A stretch of DNA of 32,593 nt, taken from positions 1-32,593 of the forward strand of contig CAYYZW010000352.1 in the NCBI GenBank assembly GCA_964476375.1, given 5' to 3'. The stretch's first letter is position 1, and each line of letters starts with the position of its first letter. The notes beneath the pieces were generated by a model that was not told where the DNA came from, did no database searches, and saw only the letters and a list, made by a program, of their open reading frames with translations. The DNA comes from SAT2750 sp964476375. Its GTDB lineage: Bacteria; Planctomycetota; Planctomycetia; Pirellulales; Pirellulaceae. Shown in pieces: positions 16,779 through 25,500 of this stretch. The position numbers were made by a program, and so were the translations under genes.

Positions 16779-17444
16779 GTGTTCAAAATCAAGATCTGTG
16801 GAATCACTTCATCCGGGGATGCGAGCCTGGCTGCCACCGCCGGTGCCGATGCAATCGGTCTGAATTTCTACCCGCCAAGTCCCCGTTCACTTACCATCGA
16901 CCAGGCCCAGGAGATCTGCGGACAGGTTCCCGCCAGTCTCACGCGGGTAGGCGTTTTCGTGAACCACCAGGAATCCGAAATCCGGCAGCATGTTGAAATA
17001 CTCACACTCGATGCCGTCCAGTTGCATGGCGATGAACCTGACGACCTGGTCCGGGCACTGCATCCCATCCCCGTGATCCGTGCCTTTCGTTGTGATGATG
17101 GTGGACTCTCCCGGGTCCGCGAAGCAATCCATCGTTTCCGCCAGTCCGGACCTGTCCCGGCCGCCATCCTGATCGATGCCCACGTCCCCGGTCAGTACGG
17201 TGGAACCGGGCAGGTGCTTCCCTGGGACCAGCTGAACCTTGTCGATGGGGGACTGGAGGGGATTCCGCTGGTGCTCTCTGGAGGCCTGACGGCGGACAAT
17301 GTCGCCAGTGCCATTCACCAGGCCCGCCCCCGGGCAGTGGATGCGGCAAGTGGAGTGGAATCCGGGCCGGGACAGAAGGATCCAGACCTTGTGGTACGTT
17401 TTGTGGCTCAAGCGGCAGCGGGCCTTTCCGAGCTGGAGGGGTAA
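16779..17444 (+). CDS. trpF: phosphoribosylanthranilate isomerase
   Basis: The 221-residue TIM barrel catalyses the Amadori rearrangement of phosphoribosylanthranilate in tryptophan synthesis. Family motifs are all visible: KICGIT with catalytic Cys7, GADAIGLNFYPPSPR, VGVFVN, DAVQLHGDE, LIDAHVPGQYGGTG with catalytic Asp133, LSGGLTADNV and VDAASGVE. The GTG at 16779 is chosen because GGAG at 16766-16769 is well spaced and because relatives start immediately before KICGIT; in-frame ATGs further upstream would add unrelated residues. No other trp genes are in the window, so the pathway is dispersed. It is followed by ahcY on the same strand after 174 bases. Confidence 0.93.
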   Translation: MFKIKICGITSSGDASLAATAGADAIGLNFYPPSPRSLTIDQAQEICGQVPASLTRVGVFVNHQESEIRQHVEILTLDAVQLHGDEPDDLVRALHPIPVIRAFRCDDGGLSRVREAIHRFRQSGPVPAAILIDAHVPGQYGGTGQVLPWDQLNLVDGGLEGIPLVLSGGLTADNVASAIHQARPRAVDAASGVESGPGQKDPDLVVRFVAQAAAGLSELEG

Positions 17445-17539
17445 AGAACGAAACCCTGTTTTTCTCACCTCCCCTCTGCCGCTTCCCTCTTTCGGTGCTG
17501 ACGCCTGCTATGGATTTTTCGCATTTCCGATTATCATGG

Positions 17540-17570
17540 ACGCGTTGCCTGGGTGCTCCAGGCGACACGT
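17540..17570 (+). promoter_or_regulatory. hairpin in ahcY leader
   Basis: The 5' arm (17540-17552) and 3' arm (17558-17570) pair as ACG, one C/A mismatch, then nine continuous pairs (GTTGCCTGG with CCAGGCGAC, one G-U), closing a five-base GTGCT loop. It lies about 48 bases before the ahcY ATG. There is no T-tract, so it is not a simple terminator. It does not match the SAH riboswitch core I know. Confidence 0.5.
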
Positions 17571-17618
17571 TCACACACTGGAGGGTTCCGCAGGAGACAT
17601 GACTGTGGAATAAAAGGC

Positions 17619-18935
17619 ATGGCACGGGCAGATATCGACAGGCTACCGTACAAGGTAAAGGACCTCTCACTGGCCGATTGGGGCCGGAGAGAAATCACGC
17701 TGGCAGAAAACGAAATGCCCGGGTTGATGACGCTGCGGGCAAAGTACGGTACCGAGAAACCACTTACGGGATCCCGGATTGCCGGCTGCCTGCACATGAC
17801 AATCCAGACAGCTGTCTTGATCGAAACGCTCACGGAGCTGGGAGCCGAGGTGACCTGGAGCAGCTGCAATATCTTTTCGACCCAGGATCATGCGGCCGCC
17901 GCGATCGCCCAGACCGGGGTACCGGTTTACGCCTGGAAAGGCATGAGCGAGGAAGAGTTCGACTGGTGTATCGAGCAGACACTTGTCTTTCCCAGTGGAG
18001 AGCCGCTCAACCTGATTCTCGACGACGGTGGTGACCTGACCGCCATGGTTCACAATGATTTCCCGGAATTACTGGAAGGAATCCGTGGACTCTCGGAAGA
18101 AACCACCACGGGCGTCCATCGGCTTTACCAGATGCACCGTAAGGGAGAACTCAAGGTACCGGCCATTAACGTGAATGACTCGGTCACCAAGAGCAAATTT
18201 GACAATCTCTATGGCTGCCGTGAATCCCTGGTTGACGGGATCAAGCGTGCGACCGACGTGATGATTGCCGGCAAGGTGGCGGTTGTCTGTGGCTACGGGG
18301 ATGTCGGAAAAGGCTGTGCCCAATCACTTGCGCGTTATGGGGCCCGGGTGATCGTGACCGAGATTGATCCCATCAATGCCCTCCAGGCCCTGATGGAAGG
18401 ATTCCAGGTCACCACCATGGAAGAAGCCGCCCCGATGGGGAACCTTTTTGTGACCACTACCGGGAATCGCGATGTGATCCGTGGTGAGCACATGAGTGTC
18501 ATGCCGAACGACGCCATCGTCTGTAATATCGGGCATTTTGACCTGGAGGTGGATGTCAACTGGTTGACGGCGCAGGACGGCGTGGAACACGAGGAGATCA
18601 AGCCCCAGGTGGACAAGTACACGTTTAAAAATGGACGCTCGATCATCCTTCTGGCCGAGGGACGACTGGTCAACCTGGGCTGTGCGACAGGCCATCCTTC
18701 CTTCGTGATGCGCAACTCGTTCACCAACCAGGTGCTGGCCCAGCTTGCACTCTGGGACAAGAGTGACGCGTACGAGCTGGGAGTACACGTACTTCCGAAG
18801 CACCTGGATGAAGAAGTTGCCCGCCTGCACCTGGATCAACTGGGAGCGAAACTGACCAGGCTGACCCCGGAGCAGGCGGAGTACATCGACGTCCCGGTCG
18901 AGGGCCCCTACAAGCCAGACCACTATCGATACTAG
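17619..18935 (+). CDS. ahcY: adenosylhomocysteinase (S-adenosylhomocysteine hydrolase)
   Basis: The 438-residue enzyme hydrolyses S-adenosylhomocysteine to adenosine and homocysteine, relieving inhibition of methyltransferases. It shows GCLHMTIQTAVLIETL, SSCNIFSTQDHAAAAIA, NDSVTKSKFDNLYGCRESL with the substrate-binding lysine and aspartate, the NAD-binding GYGDVGKGCAQSLARYGARV, a GHFDLEVDVNWL segment, and the C-terminal KPDHYRY tail that completes the neighbouring subunit's site. Length is that of the shorter bacterial form. The ATG at 17619 follows AAAAGG and is more likely than an in-frame start at 17553, which would lie inside the leader hairpin. Control by the leader hairpin is possible but unproven. 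Confidence 0.96.
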   Translation: MARADIDRLPYKVKDLSLADWGRREITLAENEMPGLMTLRAKYGTEKPLTGSRIAGCLHMTIQTAVLIETLTELGAEVTWSSCNIFSTQDHAAAAIAQTGVPVYAWKGMSEEEFDWCIEQTLVFPSGEPLNLILDDGGDLTAMVHNDFPELLEGIRGLSEETTTGVHRLYQMHRKGELKVPAINVNDSVTKSKFDNLYGCRESLVDGIKRATDVMIAGKVAVVCGYGDVGKGCAQSLARYGARVIVTEIDPINALQALMEGFQVTTMEEAAPMGNLFVTTTGNRDVIRGEHMSVMPNDAIVCNIGHFDLEVDVNWLTAQDGVEHEEIKPQVDKYTFKNGRSIILLAEGRLVNLGCATGHPSFVMRNSFTNQVLAQLALWDKSDAYELGVHVLPKHLDEEVARLHLDQLGAKLTRLTPEQAEYIDVPVEGPYKPDHYRY

Positions 18936-18955
18936 ATAGCAGGACGTCACGCCCC

Positions 18956-18971
18956 CGTGTCACGTGAAACG
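18956..18971. other. degenerate parS-like site
   Basis: CGTGTCACGTGAAACG matches the parS consensus TGTTTCACGTGAAACA at 13 of 16 positions, including the core CACGTGAAAC. It lies just downstream of ahcY and about 1.4 kb from the main parS cluster. It may be a decayed or weak ParB site, or chance. Confidence 0.35.
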
Positions 18972-19008
18972 GATTTTACCTACCACCCATAGGAGGGGTT
19001 TTCGTGCG

Positions 19009-20328
19009 ATGGTGAGGATCGATGCATTTCGTGGGATTCGTTATGACCTGGGGCATGTCGGTTCGCTCGGCGACGTGGTGGCACCTCCCTATGATGTGAT
19101 CGAGGACGAGCTTCGCGAACAGCTCTACGACCGCCATCCGGCCAATGTCATTCGTCTTATCCTCAACCGGAATGAACCGGGCGATGAATCGAGTGATACG
19201 CGGTACTCACGCGCGGCAGGGTTCTTCCGGGAGTGGACACGGCAAGGGGTCCTGCTGACCGAGGCGGATCCGGCTATTTATGTCTACCACCAGGTCTTTG
19301 AATATGAGGGAGAGCAGTTCACCCGCCGCGGATTCATGAGCCGGATGCAGCTTGAACCGCTCGGGGAGGGAACGGTCTTTCCTCATGAGGAAACACACGC
19401 GGCAGCCAAGGCGGACCGACTCAAGCTCTACACGGCCTGCCGGGCCCAGTTGAGCCAGATCTTTGGTATCTACCCGGATCCGGATAATACCGCCCAGGGA
19501 TTAATGGAAACTGCCGTCGCCGATGCCACGCCGCTTGAAGCAGTCGACCACCTTGGGGTGATCCACCGGATCTGGCCCGTTACCGATGTCAAGCGAATCA
19601 GCGAGTTATCCGCCGCCATGGCCGGCCGGCCTCTTTACATTGCCGATGGCCACCATCGCTATGAGACCGCCTGCAATTACAGGCAGCAGTTAATTGACCA
19701 GCAGCGAGAGCTTCCTGCCCACCATCCGGCACATGGTGTCCTGATGATGTCGGTCAGCATGAATGACCCGGGAATGATCGTCCTCCCTACCCACCGGCTG
19801 CTACGCGGCATGGCTGCCATCTCTTCCAGCCAGCTGACCGCCGCCATCGGGGACTGCTTTGACATGGAGGTGGTCGGAAAAGAGCCGAATTCAGCCACGG
19901 CGGCCTGGGAGACCATTGAACGAGAAAACGAACAGGGGACAATCGGACTTTATTGCCCACTCGACTCCACCTGGATCCTGGCTCGCATCAATCAGGCGGG
20001 ACAGCAGCGCATGGCCGAGATCGCTCCGTCACAGAGTGACTCCTGGAGAAGCCTGGGAGTGAGTATTCTGCACAGGTTGATTATCGAAACGCTGCTGGGT
20101 GAGAAGGAACTTCCCAAGCCCGATTACGTGCACCAGGTCGGAGAGGTAATCGATGGATTGGCCGGCGGGGACGAGGAGAAAACGCCCTATCCACTGGCCG
20201 CCCTGGTGATGCCGGCAACGCTCGATCACATCCGTGAAATCAGCCAGCAGGGGGAACGAATGCCCGCCAAGAGCACCTATTTCTATCCCAAGTTGCTCAG
20301 TGGCCTGGTTATTCACCGCCTGGAATAA
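19009..20328 (+). CDS. DUF1015 family protein
   Basis: The 439-residue protein begins with FRGIRYDLGHVG, then DVVAPPYDVIEDELREQL, ANVIRLIL, VYHQVFEYEGEQFTRRGFMSR, TVFPHEETHAAAKADRL and ADGHHRYETA at about 212-221, the ordered conserved blocks of DUF1015. The family is widespread in bacteria; it is sometimes related by structure to ParB/Srx-fold serine kinases, but no function is established for this branch as far as I know. No signal peptide is present, so it is cytoplasmic. The ATG at 19009 is chosen over GTG at 18964 because AGGAGGGG at 18991-18998 fits it. It ends 45 bases before the parS cluster. Confidence 0.88.
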   Translation: MVRIDAFRGIRYDLGHVGSLGDVVAPPYDVIEDELREQLYDRHPANVIRLILNRNEPGDESSDTRYSRAAGFFREWTRQGVLLTEADPAIYVYHQVFEYEGEQFTRRGFMSRMQLEPLGEGTVFPHEETHAAAKADRLKLYTACRAQLSQIFGIYPDPDNTAQGLMETAVADATPLEAVDHLGVIHRIWPVTDVKRISELSAAMAGRPLYIADGHHRYETACNYRQQLIDQQRELPAHHPAHGVLMMSVSMNDPGMIVLPTHRLLRGMAAISSSQLTAAIGDCFDMEVVGKEPNSATAAWETIERENEQGTIGLYCPLDSTWILARINQAGQQRMAEIAPSQSDSWRSLGVSILHRLIIETLLGEKELPKPDYVHQVGEVIDGLAGGDEEKTPYPLAALVMPATLDHIREISQQGERMPAKSTYFYPKLLSGLVIHRLE

Positions 20329-20373
20329 AGCTGCCGGTGAAAGCACTTTTTTCACCCGGTATATCAAAACCGT

Positions 20374-20389
20374 TGTTCCACGTGAAACA
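20374..20389. promoter_or_regulatory. parS: parS site 1
   Basis: TGTTCCACGTGAAACA matches the bacterial parS consensus TGTTTCACGTGAAACA at 15 of 16 bases. ParB binds such sites, spreads with CTP and loads SMC at the origin region. It is first of four sites upstream of parA. Confidence 0.9.
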
Positions 20390-20414
20390 ACTCTCTGCTC
20401 CCTCCAGGCAGACA

Positions 20415-20430
20415 TGTTTCACGTGAAACC
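20415..20430. promoter_or_regulatory. parS: parS site 2
   Basis: TGTTTCACGTGAAACC matches the parS consensus at 15 of 16 bases; only the last base differs. Its centre is 41 bp from that of site 1. Confidence 0.92.
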
Positions 20431-20446
20431 GATTTTCACAGGTGCC

Positions 20447-20462
20447 TGTTTCACGTGGAACA
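20447..20462. promoter_or_regulatory. parS: parS site 3, embedded in a longer palindrome
   Basis: TGTTTCACGTGGAACA matches the consensus at 15 of 16. The flanks extend the dyad to 22 bp (20444-20465, beginning GCC and ending GGC) with one mismatched pair. Its centre is 32 bp from site 2. Confidence 0.9.
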
Positions 20463-20488
20463 GGCACAACCAATTCGTCCCGAGGGCA

Positions 20489-20504
20489 TGTTTCACGTGG
20501 AACG
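20489..20504. promoter_or_regulatory. parS: parS site 4
   Basis: TGTTTCACGTGGAACG matches the consensus at 14 of 16. Its centre is 42 bp from site 3 and it lies 150 bp before the parA start. Confidence 0.85.
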
Positions 20505-20653
20505 TCATCCCTTTCCATCCTCGGCGGAGAAAACCGTGTGCTAGCAAAATGGTCTTTTGGCCTTTTCGCTACCTGCACGGCAGGAGTACAATCCGCCGCC
20601 CCTCAAAACGGGGTGTTTACCCGATTCCTGGCGCCATTTTTGGTGAGGATCGC

Positions 20654-21400
20654 ATGGCGCACGTCCTTTGTGTGGCAAATCAGAAAGGTGGCGTGGGAAA
20701 AACCACGACTGCCGTCAATGTTGCGGCTGGACTGGCCATGGCCGGGCACCAGACGTTGCTTGTGGACCTGGACCCCCAGTGCAACGCCACGTCCGGCCTG
20801 GGCTGTCAGCCCAGCCTCTCCCATGGGCTGCTTTCCAAGAAAGCGCTGCGCAAGAGTATCACAAATACAAGTGTGCATGACCTGGCACTGCTCCCGGGCA
20901 GCCGGAGCTTCCAGGATGTGGAAGTCCTGGCCAGTGGTGAGCCGGCCGCCTCGGCAACGATAGAAGAACACCTAAGGAGCAGCACAGCGGCCTACGAGTA
21001 CGTTCTGATCGATTGCCCCCCCTCGGTCGGCCCACTCACCCAAACCGCCCTGTCCGCCTCCAGCGAAGTGCTGATGCCTATCCAGTGCGAGTACTTCGCA
21101 ATGGAAGGACTGACCCAGATGATCCATGCCATTCGTGACGTGATGCAGCGTCCCGGGAGCAGCCTGGCATTTGGGGGTATTGTACTCACCATGCACGAAC
21201 CCCAGCTTGAACTCACCGGCGAAGTTGAATCCGAGGTGCGGGACTTCTTCGGAGAAATCGTCTTTGACACGGTCATCCCACGGGATGTCACCGTCAGCGA
21301 GGCACCTAGTTACGGACAGCCTGTCCTTCAGTATACCCCCCGTTCGAGGGGTTCCTGGGCTTATCGAGAGCTTTGTATAGAGGTAATGGATCGTGAGTAA
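20654..21400 (+). CDS. parA: chromosome-partitioning ATPase ParA (Soj)
   Basis: The 248-residue ATPase has the deviant Walker A motif KGGVGKTT at residues 11-18, Walker A' DLDPQCN near 38-44 and Walker B YVLIDCPPSVG. It binds nucleoid DNA as an ATP dimer and is stimulated by ParB, moving the origin. It lacks the N-terminal helix-turn-helix of large plasmid ParA proteins, so it is the small chromosomal type. The ATG at 20654 is used because it begins immediately before the first strand and has GAGGAT upstream; an in-frame start at 20234 would translate through the parS cluster and is rejected. A TACAAT at 20587-20592 could be its -10 but its -35 is poor. It overlaps parB by 8 bases. Confidence 0.95.
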   Translation: MAHVLCVANQKGGVGKTTTAVNVAAGLAMAGHQTLLVDLDPQCNATSGLGCQPSLSHGLLSKKALRKSITNTSVHDLALLPGSRSFQDVEVLASGEPAASATIEEHLRSSTAAYEYVLIDCPPSVGPLTQTALSASSEVLMPIQCEYFAMEGLTQMIHAIRDVMQRPGSSLAFGGIVLTMHEPQLELTGEVESEVRDFFGEIVFDTVIPRDVTVSEAPSYGQPVLQYTPRSRGSWAYRELCIEVMDRE

Positions 21401-22385
21401 AAAACGTCGCCTGGGACGCGGCCTGGCAGAACTGCTGGCTGTCGATCCCGATCCACAACATGAGAAGGCACCCGCTGATACAGGCACGCCAAACCTGAAA
21501 ATTGCGGACACACCTGCCCCGGCCAGGCCGAGTGAGCTGGAACAGCCCCAGGAAGGGGACCTGCTGGAACTGGCCGTCGACCAGATCCAGGACAACCCCT
21601 TCCAGCCCCGGAGAATGTTCCACGAAGCAGAAATTGCTTCCCTTGCCGAGAGTCTCAAGGCGCACGACATCCTGCAACCCATACTCGTTCGCAGGGTTGG
21701 CGACCAGTACCAGCTGATCTCCGGGGAACGGCGCCTGCGGGCCGCCATCAAGGCAGGCTGGTCGACCATCCCGGCCCGACTGCGAACCGCCGACGACCGG
21801 CTGGTAGCCGAACTGGCGATCGTGGAGAACCTGCAGCGCAAGGACCTGAACCCCATTGAAAAAGCGCTCTCCTTCCGCCGCTACCTGGATCAGCACAAGT
21901 GCACACAGGAAGACCTGGCTGGCCGCCTGAAAATTGACCGCAGCACGATTGCCAACCTGATGCGCCTGCTGGAGCTGCCAAACCCGGTACTGGATGCAAT
22001 TCGCAACGAGAAGATCTCTGCCGGTCACGCCCGTGCACTGCTTCCACTCGACAACGACGGCCAGCAGGTCGATTTCTGCAAGCGGATTCAAAAAGAGGCA
22101 CTCAGCGTTCGAGACACCGAGGAATTGGTCCAGCAGACGATCCTGGAAGAAGATGGCACGCCCGCTTCAAGCCAAACAACCCGCCGCAGCAAGCACCGGG
22201 ACCACCAGCTGGCGAACCTGGAGCAAGAATTACGCATGGCCCTGGGAACCAAGGTCGACATCCGGCTTTCCCGCTCCGGTCGCGGTCGACTCGTGATTCA
22301 CTTTAGTAACAACGACGAATTCGAACGAATCCGAACGATGCTCCATGGCGATCCCTCCAGCGCAATCAATCGCAGGGCAGGCTAG
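21393..22385 (+). CDS. parB: chromosome-partitioning protein ParB (Spo0J)
   Basis: The 330-residue CTP-dependent clamp binds parS. Visible parts: basic N-terminus KKRRLGRGLAELL (ParA-stimulating peptide), the ParB/Srx domain with DQIQDNPFQPRR, the CTP-binding GERRLRAA at 111-118 and ENLQRKDLNPIEKA at about 145-158, the helix-turn-helix TQEDLAGRLKIDRSTIANL near 171-189 that contacts parS, and a C-terminal dimerisation region ending in RLVIHFSNNDEFERI. It starts with a GTG overlapping the parA stop by 8 bases, with GAGGTAA upstream, so the two are translationally coupled. The four parS sites upstream of parA are its expected targets and it may also repress the operon. Confidence 0.96.
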   Translation: MSKKRRLGRGLAELLAVDPDPQHEKAPADTGTPNLKIADTPAPARPSELEQPQEGDLLELAVDQIQDNPFQPRRMFHEAEIASLAESLKAHDILQPILVRRVGDQYQLISGERRLRAAIKAGWSTIPARLRTADDRLVAELAIVENLQRKDLNPIEKALSFRRYLDQHKCTQEDLAGRLKIDRSTIANLMRLLELPNPVLDAIRNEKISAGHARALLPLDNDGQQVDFCKRIQKEALSVRDTEELVQQTILEEDGTPASSQTTRRSKHRDHQLANLEQELRMALGTKVDIRLSRSGRGRLVIHFSNNDEFERIRTMLHGDPSSAINRRAG

Positions 22386-22447
22386 GGCTTAGCGTGATTG
22401 CCGAATCCTCTACCGACCGGTAGCATGAGCAGGACTGACGAGACCCG

Positions 22448-22522
22448 CGGGGCGTAGCGCAGCCTGGCTAGCGCGCCTGCTTAGGGAGCAGGAGGTCGGG
22501 AGTTCGAATCTCCCCGCCCCGA
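22448..22522 (+). tRNA. tRNA-Pro, anticodon AGG
   Basis: A full cloverleaf can be drawn. The acceptor stem CGGGGCG (22448-22454) pairs with CGCCCCG (22515-22521), with discriminator A at 22522. The D stem is GCGC with GCGC. The anticodon stem CCTGC/GCAGG holds the loop TTAGGGA, giving anticodon AGG at 22483-22485 with G37. The T stem GGGAG/CTCCC holds TTCGAAT. C1-G72 with A73 and G35-G36-G37 are the bacterial proline identity features. The 3' CCA is not encoded. A34 is unusual in bacterial proline tRNAs. Confidence 0.92.
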
Positions 22523-22577
22523 CTTATCCGGGCCGCGGAACTGTCTCCACCGGGTAAAAGGGGTGTTATCGATACCA

Positions 22578-25500
22578 ATGTTCACATTTCACCCACCCCG
22601 TTCCATGGACCATAAACCGCCAGCCGGCCGACAGCCACCGAGACTCTTCCGCGGGCTGCTGCTGCCGCTGCTTGTCACCTGGACCGCCCTGGTCCCTGGT
22701 CTCCCGGCCCAGGACAAGGACAACCCCTGGCAAACGGTCGATGTCCCTGCTGTCTGGCGACGGCCCCCCGCGGCCGACAAGGGGAATGACCTGGGATATT
22801 CGTGGTATCGATGCCAGCTGGTGGTCCCCGGGGACTGGAAGGGCCAGCCGGTCGACCTTTTTACTGAGGCGGTCGACGACGCTCGCGAGGTTTTTCTCAA
22901 CGGCGTGAAAATCATCTCCCTTGGAACCATGCCACCCAAGTTTCGTAGTGGCCTGGGAAGCGAGATATCCTTTCGCATTCAACCGCAGCACCTGCTGTTT
23001 GGCGAGCCCAATGTGCTTGCAATTCGTTCCTACCGTAACTTCGGTCGCACGAATTTCAATGTCGCGGCCCCGGTCCTGGCGACGGAAAAGCAGGCCATCC
23101 GGACCCGGGGAAAGTGGCAGTACCGTCCCGGCGACAGTGACCAGTGGAGTCTCTGGAAAGAAGGGGATCCCACACCCTATCGTTTTGCCACCCTGACGGA
23201 CCGGGACATCGCAATCGCCGAGTTTCGCAAGCTGGAAAACGACCGTGGCCCCCGTACCCCGGCCGAGGCAGTCACGACACTGACAACGATGGAAGGCCTG
23301 GATGTTCAACTGGTACTCTCCGACCCCGATATCGGCCAGCCCCTTTCTTTCAAGTTTGACTCGCGAGGACGGCTCTGGGTTGTCCAGTACCTGCAGTACC
23401 CTAATCCTGCGGGCCTCACGATGGTCAGTCGCGACAAGTACCTCCGGGCGGTCTACGACAAGGTCCCCCGTCCTCCCCCTCACCATTTCCCGGGTAAGGA
23501 TCGGATCACGATCCACGAGGATACCGATGGAGACGGTGTTTACGACGATCACAGGACATTCCTTGAGGGTCTCAGTCTTGCCACCTCGTTCGCCATCGGT
23601 CGCGATGGTGTCTGGGTTCTGAATCCCCCTTACCTGCTGTTTTATCACGACCGCAATCACGACGATGTGCCGGACGGCGATCCCGAGGTCCACCTCGAGG
23701 GATTTGGCATGGAGGATTCCCACTCGGTCACCAACAGCCTTCGGTGGGGTCCTGACGGCTGGCTTTACGCCTCGCAGGGGAGCACCGTCTCGGGCAAGGT
23801 CAGGCAGTACCAGAGCAAACAGGACCCTGTTTACTCGATGGGCCAGTTGATCTGGCGCTACCAGCCTGAACAGCGGCGCTACGAGATCTTTGCCGAGGGG
23901 GGAGGAAACTCCTTCGGCGTGGAATTCGATGCACACGGACGCGTCTACTCCGGCCATAACGGTGGCAACACCCGGGGTTTCCATTACGTGCAGGGAGGCT
24001 ATTTCCAGAAAGGATTCAACAAGCACGGGGCCCTTTCCAATCCCTACACGTTTGGGTATTTCCCTTTCATGGCTCACCACCAGGTTCCTCGTTTCACACA
24101 TACTTTCGTTATCAACGAGGCGCCCGGATGGCCCAGGCAGTTCCAGGGGAGCTTGATGGGCGTCTCCCCTCTCTCCAGCCATGTTGTCGCCAGCCAGGTC
24201 GAAGCGAACGGGTCCACCTTTCGGACCAGCGACATTGGCCACCCGATTACCAGCAGCGACAACTGGTTCCGCCCGGTTGACATCCAGATGGGACCGGATG
24301 GCGCAGCCTACGTTGCCGATATGTACGAGCAGCGCATCGACCATGCTGCCCATTACCAGGGCCGCGTCCACACCGAGAGCGGACGTATTTACCGGTTGCA
24401 CGCGGGGCACCGGCCGCTCGAGCTGGACCTGGCAGCTCGTTCCACTCTCGAACTGGTAGAAACCCTCTCCAGTGAAAACAAGTGGCATCGCCAGACTGCC
24501 CTGCGCCTGCTGGCAGATCGTCGGGATGGGAACGCAGTCGCCCCGCTGGAAAAAATCCTTGCCCGTGAAACCGGACTTCCAGCTTTGAATGCTCTCTGGG
24601 GACTGCACCTGGTCGATGGGCTGGAGGCGAACCGGGCGATCAGGATGCTTGGCCATGCCGATCCCCATGTGCGAGCCTGGACGGTACGGCTGATCTGTGA
24701 CGACCATCGTGTCTCCTCACGGCAAGCAAGGGCGCTTGTCGAGATGGCTGGCGAGGAAACAAACGTGGAAACACGTAGCCAGCTCGCCTGCTCGGCCCGC
24801 CGCCTGCCGGCAGAAACCGCACTCTCGATCACCAGGCAGCTTCTTGGTCATAGCGAGGATGCCGATGATCCGCACCTGCCACTTTTGCTCTGGTGGGTAC
24901 TGGAAGACAAGGCCGAGTCCCATGACCTGATTCTCTCCATGTTCCAGGACTCCGAGTTCTGGCTACAGCCCCTCGTCCAGCACCACATCCTTGAGAGATT
25001 GATGCGGCGTTACGCTCTTTCCGGCACCCAGGAAGACCTGGCCACGGCTGGCAAGCTGCTGGAAGCTGCCCCCGATGCCGGCTCCCGCACCAGGTTAATG
25101 AGTGGTTTTGAGCTGGCCTACGTCGGCCGTTCGCTGGCCGGATTGCCACCCCGCCTGCTTGACGCGATCGCGGACAGCGGGGGGGGATCTCTCAAGCTCC
25201 AGCTGCGCCTGAAGACCCCCGAGGCGATCCAATTGGCACTGACCCAGATCCAGGACGCAAAAATCAAGACCGAGCAACGACGAGAACTGGTCGAGGTGTT
25301 TGGACAGATTGATACTCCCGAAGCAATCCCGGTCCTGCTCCAGCTGGCCGCTCATGACATGCAGGCCAGTATCCGAAGCACGGCCCTGGCAAGCCTGCAA
25401 TCCTATCCCCAGGAAGAAATTGGTCGGCAGGTGATCGCTTTCTATCCGACCTTGCCGGCCGATGCTCGGCCGTCCGCGGACTCCCTGCTTGCCAGCCGTG

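Noticed and set aside
17540..17570. SAH riboswitch upstream of ahcY
   Set aside because: The hairpin lacks the conserved GGAGCG-type and AACGGCGC-type segments of the known SAH aptamer.
20234..20653. N-terminal extension of ParA from an upstream in-frame start
   Set aside because: It would overlap the DUF1015 gene and translate the parS cluster; the ATG at 20654 begins exactly at the ParA fold.
22410..22423. Terminator after parB (CTACC/GGTAG hairpin)
   Set aside because: The stem is only five base pairs and there is no T-tract.
22566..24707. Long open frame (713 codons) on the minus strand opposite the giant PVC protein gene
   Set aside because: The plus-strand gene has clear domains and a signal peptide; the antisense translation has no recognisable motif and is explained by GC-biased third positions.
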